From: JANQOH01 sp965200095
GTDB lineage: Bacteria; Pseudomonadota; Alphaproteobacteria; UBA7887
NCBI GenBank assembly: GCA_965200095.1
Contig: OZ241350.1
Coordinates: forward strand, 2,294,001 to 2,358,000
Direction: 5' to 3'
DNA length: 64,000 nucleotides
Of this stretch, positions 50,621-59,048 are shown piece after piece; within the stretch, counting starts at the first letter, position 1, and each line of letters starts with the position of its first letter. Made by a program: the position numbers and the translations under genes. The notes under the pieces were generated by a model. That model was not told the origin of the DNA, searched no databases, and worked only from the letters and a program-made list of their open reading frames with translations.

Positions 50621-50757
50621 CAGACGGATCGGATCCCGGATATGTCGCCATGTCGTCGGCGCGAGCTTCGTCCGGGAGCGCCGGCGACGACTGCACCCGG
50701 CCCGCCGCGCCGCTACGGCCCGAAACGAGTATCGCCGATCCGAAGCGCGGGCGATGA
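50617..50757 (+). CDS. Possible short ORF between gor and the AlbA_2 gene
   Basis: A 46-residue frame whose ATG overlaps the gor stop (ATGA) and whose stop overlaps the AlbA_2 start. It is Ser/Ala/Pro/Arg-rich, has no recognisable motif and may be only a translational bridge or chance. I keep it because both overlaps are exact. Confidence 0.3.
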   Translation: MTDGSDPGYVAMSSARASSGSAGDDCTRPAAPLRPETSIADPKRGR

Positions 50758-51944
50758 ATCCCTACAGCGACGCACAGCTTGAATCTCTGTTGTCGGGAGG
50801 GGAATCCGCTCTCGCGGAGCGGAAACGCAGCGCCGCGGACCGAAGCGGACTCCGTCGAAACATATGCGCCTTCGCCAACGATCTCGCCGGCGCGGGCAGG
50901 CCCGGAGTCATTTTCGTCGGGGTGGAAAACGACGGAAGTTGCGCCGGAATACGCATAGACGACGCATTGCTTCGAACCCTCGCGCAGATGCGCGGAGACG
51001 GCAACATTCTACCCCTCCCGACGATGACGGTAGAGAAGAAGATTCTCGCAGGATGCGAGATCGCGGTTGTTCAGGTTGAACCCGCGGAGAACCCTCCGGT
51101 GCGTTACGAAGGCCGGGTCTGGGTGAAAATCGGTCCCACGGTGCAGCAGGCGAGCGCCGAGGAGGAACGGCGTTTGAGCGAAAGGAAACAAGCGCGCAAT
51201 CTGTCTTTCGACATGCGTCCGGTCGCCGGCGCAACGTTGGACGACCTGGACGAAGACTATGTGAGAACGCAGTATTTGCCTTGTGCGGTCGCGGAGGATG
51301 TCCTCGAACGCAACACGAGGCCGTTGCGCCGGCAGCTCCAGTCCCTGCGCCTCACGGCGGGCGATGTCCCGACATGGGGAGCGCTGCTGGGAATGGCGCG
51401 GGACAGCCAGGCATGGCGGCCGGGCGCCTATGTGCAATTTCTGCGCATAGACGGCCGCGAGCTCACGGACCCGATCCGGAACCGCAAGGAATTGACCGGC
51501 AAACTCGGCGATATTCTTCGTCGGCTGGACGATCTGCTGGCCCTCAACGTGTCCGTGCGGACGGAGTTCGTTTCCGTGCCGCGCGAGCGAAGATATCCCG
51601 ACTACCCCGTCGACGCGCTCCGGCAATTGGCGTGGAATGCGATCATGCATCGCCAATACGATGGAACGAACGATCCGGTTCGCGTCTACTGGTACAGCGA
51701 CCGCGTGGAAATAGGAAACCCCGGCGGACTTTACGGGCGAGTAAGTCGGAAAAATTTCGGCGAGGGCGTTGTCGATTATCGCAATCCCCTCGTCGCCGAG
51801 ATTATGCGAAACTTGGGATTTGCGCAGAGGTTCGGCATGGGCGTTCCTCTGGCGCGGGACTCTTTGGAGAAGAACGGCAACCCTCCGCCGGAATTCGAGT
51901 TCGATCCGGTGCGGGTTCTGGTGAAAATTAGAGCGGCGAAATGA
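50754..51944 (+). CDS. AlbA_2 (Schlafen-type) DNA-binding protein with C-terminal ATPase-like domain
   Basis: A 396-residue protein. The N-terminal domain (about 5–150) has the AlbA_2 pattern: an acidic/basic ERKRSAA, AFANDLAGAG, GVIFVGVENDGSCAGI and PPVRYEGRVWVKIG. The C-terminal part (about 290–390) shows the RecG-C/HATPase_c_4-type pattern LRQLAWNAIMHRQYDGTND, YSDRVEIGNPGGLYG and RFGMGVPLARDSLEKNGNP. Such proteins are often regulatory or defensive, like Schlafen-type nucleases and helper ATPases. The stop overlaps the ATG of a ParA gene in ATGA, so the two are co-translated. Its codon use is less G+C rich than gor or gabD, a sign of acquisition. Confidence 0.82.
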   Translation: MNPYSDAQLESLLSGGESALAERKRSAADRSGLRRNICAFANDLAGAGRPGVIFVGVENDGSCAGIRIDDALLRTLAQMRGDGNILPLPTMTVEKKILAGCEIAVVQVEPAENPPVRYEGRVWVKIGPTVQQASAEEERRLSERKQARNLSFDMRPVAGATLDDLDEDYVRTQYLPCAVAEDVLERNTRPLRRQLQSLRLTAGDVPTWGALLGMARDSQAWRPGAYVQFLRIDGRELTDPIRNRKELTGKLGDILRRLDDLLALNVSVRTEFVSVPRERRYPDYPVDALRQLAWNAIMHRQYDGTNDPVRVYWYSDRVEIGNPGGLYGRVSRKNFGEGVVDYRNPLVAEIMRNLGFAQRFGMGVPLARDSLEKNGNPPPEFEFDPVRVLVKIRAAK

Positions 51945-52933
51945 GAACGATCGCATTCTTCAACAGTAAGAGCGGTGTCGGGACGACCGGTTTGGTGTAC
52001 CACCTCGCCTGCATGTATGCGGACCTCGGCGTGAACGTCATTGCCGCGGATTTCGATCCGCAAGCGAACCTCACCGGCATGTTCCTTCAGGACGAACGCC
52101 TGGAAGAACTCTGGGGAGACGAACGGGATTCGCGGAATACGGTGTATGGCGCGATCCGGCCGCTGCTTGAAGGAACCGGCGACATCGCGGCGCCCCATAT
52201 CGAGGAAACCGAACCTGGAGTCGGTCTTCTGGTGGGCGATCTGGCGTTGTCGTCGGCGGAAGAGGAGTTTTCGATCCAGTGGTCGGACTGTCTCGACCGA
52301 AAACCCCGGGCGTTCCGGGTCCTTTCGGCACTGGGACGTATCTTGCGTCTCGCGGCGGAAGAAAACGCTGCGTCCCTTGCGCTCGTCGACGCAGGGCCGA
52401 ATCCGGGCGCCTTCAACCGGGCAGCGCTTGTCACGGCGGATCATGTCGTCGTCCCGCTCGCCCTCGACTTCTATTCCCTTCGCGGTCTCCGGAGCCTCGG
52501 GCCGGCGCTGGACCGCTGGCGCGGCGAATGGCGGGAACGGAGAGAACGCAATCCGGTCCGGGAACTGAACATTTCAAAGGGCTCGATGCGCCCGATCGGC
52601 TATGTCGCGATGCAACACGCCGTCCGCCTCGACCGCCCCGTCATGGCGTCCGGGCGGTGGATGGACCGCATCCCGAAGGTCTACCGTGAAGCGGTCGTCG
52701 GCGAAGCGCTCAAAGACGATGTGCGTATCGACGACGACCCTCATTGCCTGGCATCGCTGAAACAATTCCGGCTTCTGACGCCACTGGCGCAAGAGGCCCG
52801 CAAACCCATGTTCCGGCTGAAGCCGGCCGATGGCGCCATCGGCGGCCATGGACGCGCAGTCCAGGACTGTTATCGCGATTTCCGGGACCTCGCCCGCACG
52901 GTGGCGGAGCGCGCCGACGTAACCCTGAGTTGA
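51941..52933 (+). CDS. ParA/MinD family protein with an altered P-loop
   Basis: A 330-residue deviant-Walker ATPase-like protein. The N-terminus AFFNSKSGVGTTGLVYHLA keeps the signature Lys10, but the P-loop Lys at position 15, invariant in KGGVGKTT, is Thr. The codon is acg, one base from aag. Walker A' (ADFDPQANLTG) and Walker B (LALVDAGPNPG) are present. The C-terminal half (GRWMDRIPKVYREAV) resembles ParA proteins I have seen beside AlbA_2/ATP-binding genes, not chromosome-partition ParA. There is no ParB or parS nearby. Either ATP hydrolysis is lost and the pair works by binding only, or this copy is damaged. It overlaps the AlbA_2 gene and is convergent with the glycosyltransferase. Confidence 0.85.
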   Translation: MRTIAFFNSKSGVGTTGLVYHLACMYADLGVNVIAADFDPQANLTGMFLQDERLEELWGDERDSRNTVYGAIRPLLEGTGDIAAPHIEETEPGVGLLVGDLALSSAEEEFSIQWSDCLDRKPRAFRVLSALGRILRLAAEENAASLALVDAGPNPGAFNRAALVTADHVVVPLALDFYSLRGLRSLGPALDRWRGEWRERRERNPVRELNISKGSMRPIGYVAMQHAVRLDRPVMASGRWMDRIPKVYREAVVGEALKDDVRIDDDPHCLASLKQFRLLTPLAQEARKPMFRLKPADGAIGGHGRAVQDCYRDFRDLARTVAERADVTLS

Positions 52934-52963
52934 AAGCGGGCGCGGCGCCGACGGCGATCGGGA

Positions 52964-53839
52964 CTACGGAAGGGCCGCGCGGTTCTCCGTCCTGACGCCC
53001 GGCGCGAACGCGACCTCCGCCAGCCCGTCGACGGCGCGCAGCCCCCCCCCCCCCCCCCGCAGCAGCTCCCGGAACAAGCGGAGATTGGGCGACTCCTGCG
53101 AGCCCGCCGCGCGTTCGTGCCACAGATGCAGGACCGGGCTGGAGTGACTCCCAAGTTTCCGGCGCACGCCGCTGCGCAACAGGCGCACGACGAGATCGGA
53201 ATCCTCCAGCCCATGGCCCTCGTAACGGTTGTCGAAGCCGTTGACGGTAACGAAATCGGCGCGCCGGACGCCGAGATTGCAGCTCTGCACGCCGCGCCAG
53301 TCGTCGCTCCTGCGATGACGCCAGCTTCCGTCGGGCAACGGCGCGAATTCCAAGGGCCGCGCGCAGCGCGCGCCGAGAGCGCGGGCGAACCAGCGCCAAC
53401 GCCCCCCGCCGGGCCCGCCCGACAGCCGTCGCCGGGACTCGGAGCGCGTCAACCAGCTCCGCTTGCCGGAGACGAAACGGGCCGCTTGCGCAAGTTTTCT
53501 GTGCCACGCCACGAAATCCGGCAGCACGAAACAATCGCCGTCGACAAAGACGAGATAGTCGCCCCGGCTCTCGCCGACGGCGAGATTCCGCGCGCGACCC
53601 GGACGGAAACCGCGCTTCTCCTGCCGGACATGGCGCAACGCGAAAGGCAGCTCCTCACGCAGCGCCGCGATCATGCGCGCGGTCGCGGCGGACGAACCGT
53701 CGTCGGCGACCACCGCCTCGAACCCGAGGTCCGTCTGCCGCGCCAGCGAACGCAGCGAGAGGCGGAGAGCGTCCGGCGCCTCGAAGGTGGTGACGACGAC
53801 CGACAGGGGCGCGCCGGAACGCGCCGCGACACCGGTCAC
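52964..53839 (-). CDS. Family 2 glycosyltransferase with a poly-G tract
   Basis: A 291-residue GT-A glycosyltransferase. The nucleotide-sugar site is LSVVVTTFEAP, DDGSS and the metal-binding DGDCF; the acceptor-side motif is GVRRADFVTVNGFDNRYEGHGLEDSDLVVRL. It likely adds a sugar to a surface or cell-wall glycan. I chose GTG 53839, which overlaps the upstream stop in GTGA. Seventeen consecutive G on the coding strand (53042–53058) encode five Gly near the C-terminus. The in-frame version ends 23 residues later, but a shift of one base either way extends the protein into DNA antisense to the ParA gene. Confidence 0.85.
   Translation of the reverse strand: MTGVAARSGAPLSVVVTTFEAPDALRLSLRSLARQTDLGFEAVVADDGSSAATARMIAALREELPFALRHVRQEKRGFRPGRARNLAVGESRGDYLVFVDGDCFVLPDFVAWHRKLAQAARFVSGKRSWLTRSESRRRLSGGPGGGRWRWFARALGARCARPLEFAPLPDGSWRHRRSDDWRGVQSCNLGVRRADFVTVNGFDNRYEGHGLEDSDLVVRLLRSGVRRKLGSHSSPVLHLWHERAAGSQESPNLRLFRELLRGGGGGLRAVDGLAEVAFAPGVRTENRAALP
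53042..53058. repeat. 17-base homopolymer (C on +, G on coding strand)
   Basis: An uninterrupted run of 17 C on the plus strand inside the glycosyltransferase gene. Such tracts mutate by slippage at high rate in contingency loci. In this G+C-rich chromosome it is by far the longest homopolymer in the window. Its length in a consensus sequence is also prone to error. Confidence 0.9.
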
Positions 53840-54720
53840 GCGCCGCGCCACTTCGCATCGAACTCCCACACTTCGCGGAAGCCGAGCGCCTCGTTGAACG
53901 CCTGGAACTCCTTGAGCGGCCCGGCGTTCACGCTCGAACCCTCGCGTCTCAGCACGCCATAGGCCGACTCCAGCGCGGCCGCGGCGGCGAGAAAGCCCGT
54001 CGCCGGGAAGATTGCGAGCGAAAAACCCAGCGCCTCGAGTCGCTCATGCGACAGGACCGGCGTCCGCCCCCCATCCACCATGTTGGCGAGCAGCGGCTTG
54101 TCCAGACTCGCGCACACGCGCGCCATTTCCTCTTCGGATTCGGGAGATTCGACGAACAGCACATCGGCGCCGGCCTCGGCATAGGCGGCGGCGCGCTCTA
54201 TCGCTTCGTCGAGGCCCAGCGCCGTCCGCGCATCGGTGCGCGCGACGATTAGCATGTTCGGATCGCCCCGGGCCTCGGCGGCGACGGCGATCCGCGCAAC
54301 CATCCCGGCTTTGGGCACGACGGCGCGACCGGGCGTGTGGCCGCATTTCTTGGGGAACTCCTGGTCCTCGAGCTGGATCGCCGCCACGCCCGCCGCCTCG
54401 TAGCGGCGCACCGTGTGGGCCACGTTGAGCAAGCCGCCGTAACCGGTGTCGGCGTCGGCGATCAGCGGCGCTGCCGTGGCTTCGGCGATGCGGCGGGCGC
54501 AGGACTCCATGTCGGTCAGGGTCGCGAAGCCGGCGTCGGGCAGACCGAGATACGACGCCGACACGCCGAAACCGGTCATGTAGAGCGCCTCGAAGCCCAT
54601 CGCGTCGGCGATCCGCGCCGAGATCATGTCGAAAACCCCCGGCGCAACGATCAGCCCGCCCGCGGCGATCCGGGCGCGCAACGCGGCGCGCTTCGCGGCG
54701 GCGTCGGGCAGGTCCGGCAT
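53836..54720 (-). CDS. Isocitrate lyase/PEP mutase family protein
   Basis: A 294-residue TIM-barrel enzyme. Catalytic features include FDMISARIAD, the metal ligands in IADADTGYGG and QLEDQEFPKKCGH (KKCGH is the lyase signature), and ARTDAR. Family members are methylisocitrate lyase, oxaloacetate decarboxylase and PEP-mutase-like enzymes; the KKCGH loop favours a lyase. Next to pccA, a role in propionate metabolism (methylisocitrate cleavage) is plausible but not proven, as no prpC or prpD is seen. ATG 54720. Confidence 0.85.
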   Translation of the reverse strand: MPDLPDAAAKRAALRARIAAGGLIVAPGVFDMISARIADAMGFEALYMTGFGVSASYLGLPDAGFATLTDMESCARRIAEATAAPLIADADTGYGGLLNVAHTVRRYEAAGVAAIQLEDQEFPKKCGHTPGRAVVPKAGMVARIAVAAEARGDPNMLIVARTDARTALGLDEAIERAAAYAEAGADVLFVESPESEEEMARVCASLDKPLLANMVDGGRTPVLSHERLEALGFSLAIFPATGFLAAAAALESAYGVLRREGSSVNAGPLKEFQAFNEALGFREVWEFDAKWRGA

Positions 54721-54749
54721 TGGCGATGTTCCTCCGTCCCGTCCGGTCG

Positions 54750-56759
54750 TCACGCGAAGGTCATGATGACCTGATCGACACGGACCGGGTCCCCGGGCGC
54801 AACCTCGATCTTCGCGACCGTCGCGTCGCGTTCGGCGCGCAGCACGTTCTCCATCTTCATCGCATCGACCACGCACAGCGGCTCCCCGGACTTGACCGCC
54901 TGCCCCACCGCCACCGCCAGCGACACGATCATGCCGGGCATCGGCGACAGCAGGAACCGCGACAGGTCGGGCGCCGGTTTCTCCGGGATGCGGGCGGCGA
55001 GCTCCGCGGCGCGGGCGGTGCGCACCAGCACGCGCGCCGCCGCCCCGCCATGGACGAGCCGCCAGCCCTCGCGCGCGTCGCGGGCGACCTGCACGACCGC
55101 GGGACGACCGTCGACCGTCCCGCGGAACACCCGGTCGCCCGGGCGCCAGGAAGGAGCGCGCACAGCGACGACACGACCGTGCATCTCCACGTCGTAGCCG
55201 TCTCCCGCTTCCGCGAGCGTCACCGGGATGTCGCGGCCGCCGAGGCGCACCGACAGCGGCTCGTCGGGAGCCCGTCCGCGGCCGCCGCCCGGCCGCGCTT
55301 CCCGTTCGCTCTGGCGGCGATGCGCCATCGCGGCGACCGGCGCCAGCACCGGCGCGAGCGGACCGGCGGCCGCCCCGGCGTCGTAGGCGCCTCCGTATTC
55401 CTCGGCGACGAAACCGGTGGTCAGCGCCCCGGCGCGGAAGCGCGGATGGTCGACGGCGGCGCGCAGGAACGAAAGATTGTGGGCGACCCCGGCGATCTCG
55501 AAACCGTCGAGCGCCCGGGCGAGGCGGTCAAGGGCGCCGTCCCGGTCGGCCCCGTGCGCGACGGTTTTCGCGACCATCGGGTCGTAGTGCATGGAGACTT
55601 CGCTGCCTTCGACGACGCCCGAGTCGATGCGCAGGCCGTCTTCCTCCGGCGGCGGTCGGTAGCGCCGCAAACGCCCCGCCGACGGGAGGAAGCCGCGCGC
55701 CGGATCTTCCGCATAGACCCGCGCCTCCACGGCCCAGCCGCGCGCGCGCGCGTCTTCCTGCCGCAGCGCCAGCGTTTCGCCCGCGGCGATCCGTATCATC
55801 TGCTCGACGAGATCGACGCCGTGAACCATTTCCGTCACCGGGTGCTCGACCTGCAACCGCGTGTTCATTTCGAGGAAATAGAACCGCCGGTCGGCCCCGG
55901 CGACAAACTCCACCGTGCCCGCCGAGCGGTAGCCCACGGCGCGCGCGAGCGCGAGAGCCTGACCGCCCATCGCGGCGCGCATGGGCGCGTCGACGAACGG
56001 GCTCGGCGCTTCCTCGATGACCTTCTGATGCCGGCGCTGGACTGAACATTCGCGTTCGCCCAGGTGGATCGCGTTGCCGTGCGCGTCGGCGAGGACCTGT
56101 ATCTCGATATGCCGGGGCTCGACGATGAACGCCTCGACCATCATGCGGTCGTCGCCGAAGGCGGCGCGCGCCTCGTTGCGCGCCGACTCGAAGCCCTCGC
56201 GCAAGGCGCCCCGGTCTTCGGCGACGCGCATTCCCTTGCCGCCGCCCCCCGCCGACGCCTTGATCATCACCGGGTAGCCGATGCGCGCGGCGACGCGCTC
56301 CGCCTCCCCGAGGTCGGCGACCGGGTCGGGATGGCCGGGGATCGTGGCGACCCCCGCCGCCCGGGCGAGCCGTTTCGACTCGATCTTGTCCCCCATCGCC
56401 GCGATCGCGTCGGCGCCGGGGCCGATGAAGACGATCCCGGCGGCTTCGACGGCGCGCGCGAACCCGGCGTTCTCGGCGAGGAAGCCGAAACCGGGATGCA
56501 CCGCGCCGGCGCCGGTCCGGCGCGCCGCCGCGACGATGCGTTCGATGGACAAATAGCTCTCGGCGGCGGGGGCGGGACCGATCTCGACCGCTTCGTCGGC
56601 CAGGGCGACGTGCGGCAGGTCCCGGTCGGCCTCGGAATGAACCGCGACGGTCGCTATCCCCATCCGCCGCGCCGTCCGCACGATGCGACAGGCGATCTCC
56701 CCCCGGTTGGCGATCAGGATTTTCCCGAACGCCGCCGGTTCAGAGGGGGATGTTGTCAT
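54750..56759 (-). CDS. pccA: Propionyl-CoA carboxylase alpha subunit (biotin carboxylase and carrier)
   Basis: A 669-residue fusion. Residues ~10–455 are the ATP-grasp biotin carboxylase (ILIANRGEIACRIVRTA, KASAGGGGKGMR, HLGERECSVQRRHQKVIEEAPSP split across the active site, FYFLEMNTRLQVEHPVTE). A linker domain follows, then a biotinyl domain with Lys635 in DAMKMEN. It carboxylates biotin for PccB, giving methylmalonyl-CoA that mce at 6 kb would epimerise. Its start overlaps the pccB stop by 20 bases, so pccB–pccA are translated together. It is the only biotin-carboxylase gene in the window. Confidence 0.93.
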   Translation of the reverse strand: MTTSPSEPAAFGKILIANRGEIACRIVRTARRMGIATVAVHSEADRDLPHVALADEAVEIGPAPAAESYLSIERIVAAARRTGAGAVHPGFGFLAENAGFARAVEAAGIVFIGPGADAIAAMGDKIESKRLARAAGVATIPGHPDPVADLGEAERVAARIGYPVMIKASAGGGGKGMRVAEDRGALREGFESARNEARAAFGDDRMMVEAFIVEPRHIEIQVLADAHGNAIHLGERECSVQRRHQKVIEEAPSPFVDAPMRAAMGGQALALARAVGYRSAGTVEFVAGADRRFYFLEMNTRLQVEHPVTEMVHGVDLVEQMIRIAAGETLALRQEDARARGWAVEARVYAEDPARGFLPSAGRLRRYRPPPEEDGLRIDSGVVEGSEVSMHYDPMVAKTVAHGADRDGALDRLARALDGFEIAGVAHNLSFLRAAVDHPRFRAGALTTGFVAEEYGGAYDAGAAAGPLAPVLAPVAAMAHRRQSEREARPGGGRGRAPDEPLSVRLGGRDIPVTLAEAGDGYDVEMHGRVVAVRAPSWRPGDRVFRGTVDGRPAVVQVARDAREGWRLVHGGAAARVLVRTARAAELAARIPEKPAPDLSRFLLSPMPGMIVSLAVAVGQAVKSGEPLCVVDAMKMENVLRAERDATVAKIEVAPGDPVRVDQVIMTFA

Positions 56760-58272
56760 GCTTCTTCCACGGGTTGGCGAGCCGCTTGGAGCGCAGCAAC
56801 GCCAGCGCGCGGCAGAGCCGCCGCCGGGTGTTGCGCGGCATGATCACGTCGTCGATATAGCCGCGGCTCGCCGCCACGAAAGGGTTCGCGAATTTGTCGC
56901 GGTAGTCGCGCGTCCGGCGCTCGATTTCCGCCGCATCGCCGCCTGCCCCGCGGAAGATGATCTCGACCGCGCCCTTCGGCCCCATCACCGCGATCTCGGC
57001 GCTCGGCCAGGCATAGTTCACGTCGCCGCGCAAATGTTTCGAGCTCATCACGTCATAGGCGCCGCCATAGGCCTTGCGCGCGATCACGGTAACCTTGGGG
57101 ACCGTCGCCTCGGCATAGGCGAAAAGCAGTTTCGCGCCGTGATCGATGATGGCGCCGAACTCCTGGCCCGTGCCCGGCAGAAACCCCGGCACATCCACGA
57201 AGGTCACCAGCGGGATGTTGAAGCAGTCGCAGAAACGGACGAACCGCGCCCCCTTGCGCGCCGAGTCGATGTCGAGACAACCCGCCAGAACCAGCGGCTG
57301 GTTGGCGACGATGCCGACCGTGTGGCCGTCCAGCCGCGCGAAGCCGATGACGATGTTGCCGGCCCATGACGGCTGGAGTTCGAAGAAATCGCCTTCGTCC
57401 GCCACCTTCTCGATGAGCTCGCGCATGTCGTAGGGCCGGTTGGGGTTTTCCGGCGCCAGCGTGTCGAGCGACGGCTCCGGGCGATCCGCCGGGTCGGCGG
57501 TCGGCAGGACCGGCGGCGCCTCGCGGTTGTTGAGGGGCAGGAAGCCGAAGAAACGCCGCACCGCCGCGAGCGCCTCGACATCGTTGCGGAAGGCGAGGTC
57601 GGCGACGCCGGATTTGGCGGTGTGAGTCGCGGCGCCGCCCAGTTCCTCCGCCGTTACCGTCTCGTGGGTGACGGTCTTCACGACATCCGGGCCGGTGACG
57701 AACATGTAGGACGAATCCTCGACCATGAAGATGAAGTCGGTCATCGCCGGCGAATAGACAGCCCCGCCCGCACAGGGCCCCATGATCAAGCTGATCTGCG
57801 GCACAACCCCCGAAGCCAGAACGTTGCGCTGGAAGACTTCGGCATAGCCGCCGAGCGACGCCACCCCTTCCTGAATGCGCGCGCCGCCCGAATCGTTGAG
57901 TCCGATGACCGGCAGGCCGCAGCGCATGGCGTGGTCCATCGCCTTGCAAATCTTCTCGGAATGAGCCTCGCTGAGCGAGCCGCCGAACACCGTGAAGTCC
58001 TGGCTGAACGCCAGCATGGGACGTCCGTTTATGGCGCCGTGTCCGGTCACCACGCCGTCGCCCGGCACGCGCTTGTCGGCCATGCCGAAATCGGCGCTGC
58101 GATGCTCGACGAACATGTCGAATTCCTCGAACGACCCGGGGTCGAGAAGGAGTTCGAGGCGTTCGCGCGCCGTCAGTTTGCCTTTTGCGTGTTGTGCGGC
58201 GATGCGGCGTTCGCCGCCGCCGAGGCGCGCCGCCGCGCGCCGCCTCTCGAGTTCCCGGACTATCGCGTCCAT
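56740..58272 (-). CDS. pccB: Propionyl-CoA carboxylase beta subunit (carboxyltransferase)
   Basis: A 510-residue carboxyltransferase. It starts IVRELERRRAAARLGGGERR and has AQHAKGKLTARERLELLLDPGSFEEFD split by the usual turn, the acyl-CoA oxyanion loop DSGGARIQEGVASLGGYAE, and the biotin-side GGAYDVMSSKHLRGD and ENPNRPYD. I chose ATG 58272 over ATG 58308, which adds only a Gly/Ala-rich extension. It is the first gene of the pccB–pccA pair. Unlike the second carboxyltransferase at 10.9 kb, its active-site loops are canonical. Confidence 0.94.
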   Translation of the reverse strand: MDAIVRELERRRAAARLGGGERRIAAQHAKGKLTARERLELLLDPGSFEEFDMFVEHRSADFGMADKRVPGDGVVTGHGAINGRPMLAFSQDFTVFGGSLSEAHSEKICKAMDHAMRCGLPVIGLNDSGGARIQEGVASLGGYAEVFQRNVLASGVVPQISLIMGPCAGGAVYSPAMTDFIFMVEDSSYMFVTGPDVVKTVTHETVTAEELGGAATHTAKSGVADLAFRNDVEALAAVRRFFGFLPLNNREAPPVLPTADPADRPEPSLDTLAPENPNRPYDMRELIEKVADEGDFFELQPSWAGNIVIGFARLDGHTVGIVANQPLVLAGCLDIDSARKGARFVRFCDCFNIPLVTFVDVPGFLPGTGQEFGAIIDHGAKLLFAYAEATVPKVTVIARKAYGGAYDVMSSKHLRGDVNYAWPSAEIAVMGPKGAVEIIFRGAGGDAAEIERRTRDYRDKFANPFVAASRGYIDDVIMPRNTRRRLCRALALLRSKRLANPWKKHDNIPL

Positions 58273-58352
58273 TGCGCCCCCCGCCGCGCCGGCGCCCCCG
58301 CGCGACATAACATTCCCCGGCGCGTTCGCGCCAGCGCCGCGGTTCGGCGCGG

Positions 58353-59048
58353 TTACGACTCGAGGAGGCGGAAGAAGCGCGCCGACGCCTCGACGGCGGC
58401 GCCGAGAGCGGCGAGACGCGCCGACGCTTCGGCGTCCTCGCCCCATCTCTCCGCCTGCCAGCGCTCGTCCAGCTGGCTCGCGGCGACGGCCCCGGCGGCG
58501 TCGATGCGCCCCTCGCGCAGCGCCAGGGCCAGCAGTGCGGAGCCGGTCGCCGCCGCCGCCTCGCGCAGCGCCGCCAGCGGCCATACGCCCGCCGACGCGA
58601 CCGCGGCGCGCAAGGCGGCCAGGGCGGCGGCGCTCTGGCGCACCGGCGCAACGCCTGCGGTCACCGCGAACGCCGCGCCGTAACGCGCCCCGGCCCAGTC
58701 GAGCACGGGTCGCCAGCACGCTTCCTGCCGCTGCGCGAGAGAGGCCGGGCGCGCGGCGCGATAGCACAACAAATCGGTTTCTGCATAAGCGACGACCGCA
58801 TCGACGCACGCCGCGGGGTTCGCTCCGACATCGTCGAGCGCGGCGTCGGCAAGCCGCGCAAGCGGCATCGTCCCGCGGCGTATCGTCTCCCCTTGGGCCC
58901 GCCACTCCTCGGCTGCCGCCTCCGCCAGCGCGGCGGTCGGAAGGAGCAGCGGGCGGCCCTGCGCCGTGCGGACGCGGCGTCCGTCGAGGGCGACGGCGAA
59001 CCCTCGCGCGTCGCTCTCGACCGACGCCGCCCGGTAGAACCGCTTCAC
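58353..59048 (-). CDS. ATP12 family F1-ATPase assembly chaperone
   Basis: A 231-residue protein of the ATP12 family, which in alphaproteobacteria and mitochondria aids insertion of the alpha subunit of F1 ATP synthase. It starts KRFYRAASV and has the typical GRPLLLPTAALAEAAAEEW, TMPLARLADAALD and ETDLLCYRA. The GTG start at 59048 overlaps the stop of the upstream pseudouridine synthase gene in GTGA. It is 81 bases upstream of pccB. The HAD-hydrolase gene often found between these two in relatives is absent. Confidence 0.88.
   Translation of the reverse strand: MKRFYRAASVESDARGFAVALDGRRVRTAQGRPLLLPTAALAEAAAEEWRAQGETIRRGTMPLARLADAALDDVGANPAACVDAVVAYAETDLLCYRAARPASLAQRQEACWRPVLDWAGARYGAAFAVTAGVAPVRQSAAALAALRAAVASAGVWPLAALREAAAATGSALLALALREGRIDAAGAVAASQLDERWQAERWGEDAEASARLAALGAAVEASARFFRLLES

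Noticed and set aside
51941..52933. Chromosome or plasmid partition locus
   Set aside because: There is no ParB gene, no parS-like repeats and no replication gene; the ParA-like protein is coupled to an AlbA_2 gene instead.
52710..53534. Long minus-strand frame overlapping the ParA and glycosyltransferase genes
   Set aside because: It lacks glycosyltransferase motifs in its own frame and is a shadow; it matters only as the reading frame reached if the poly-G tract slips.
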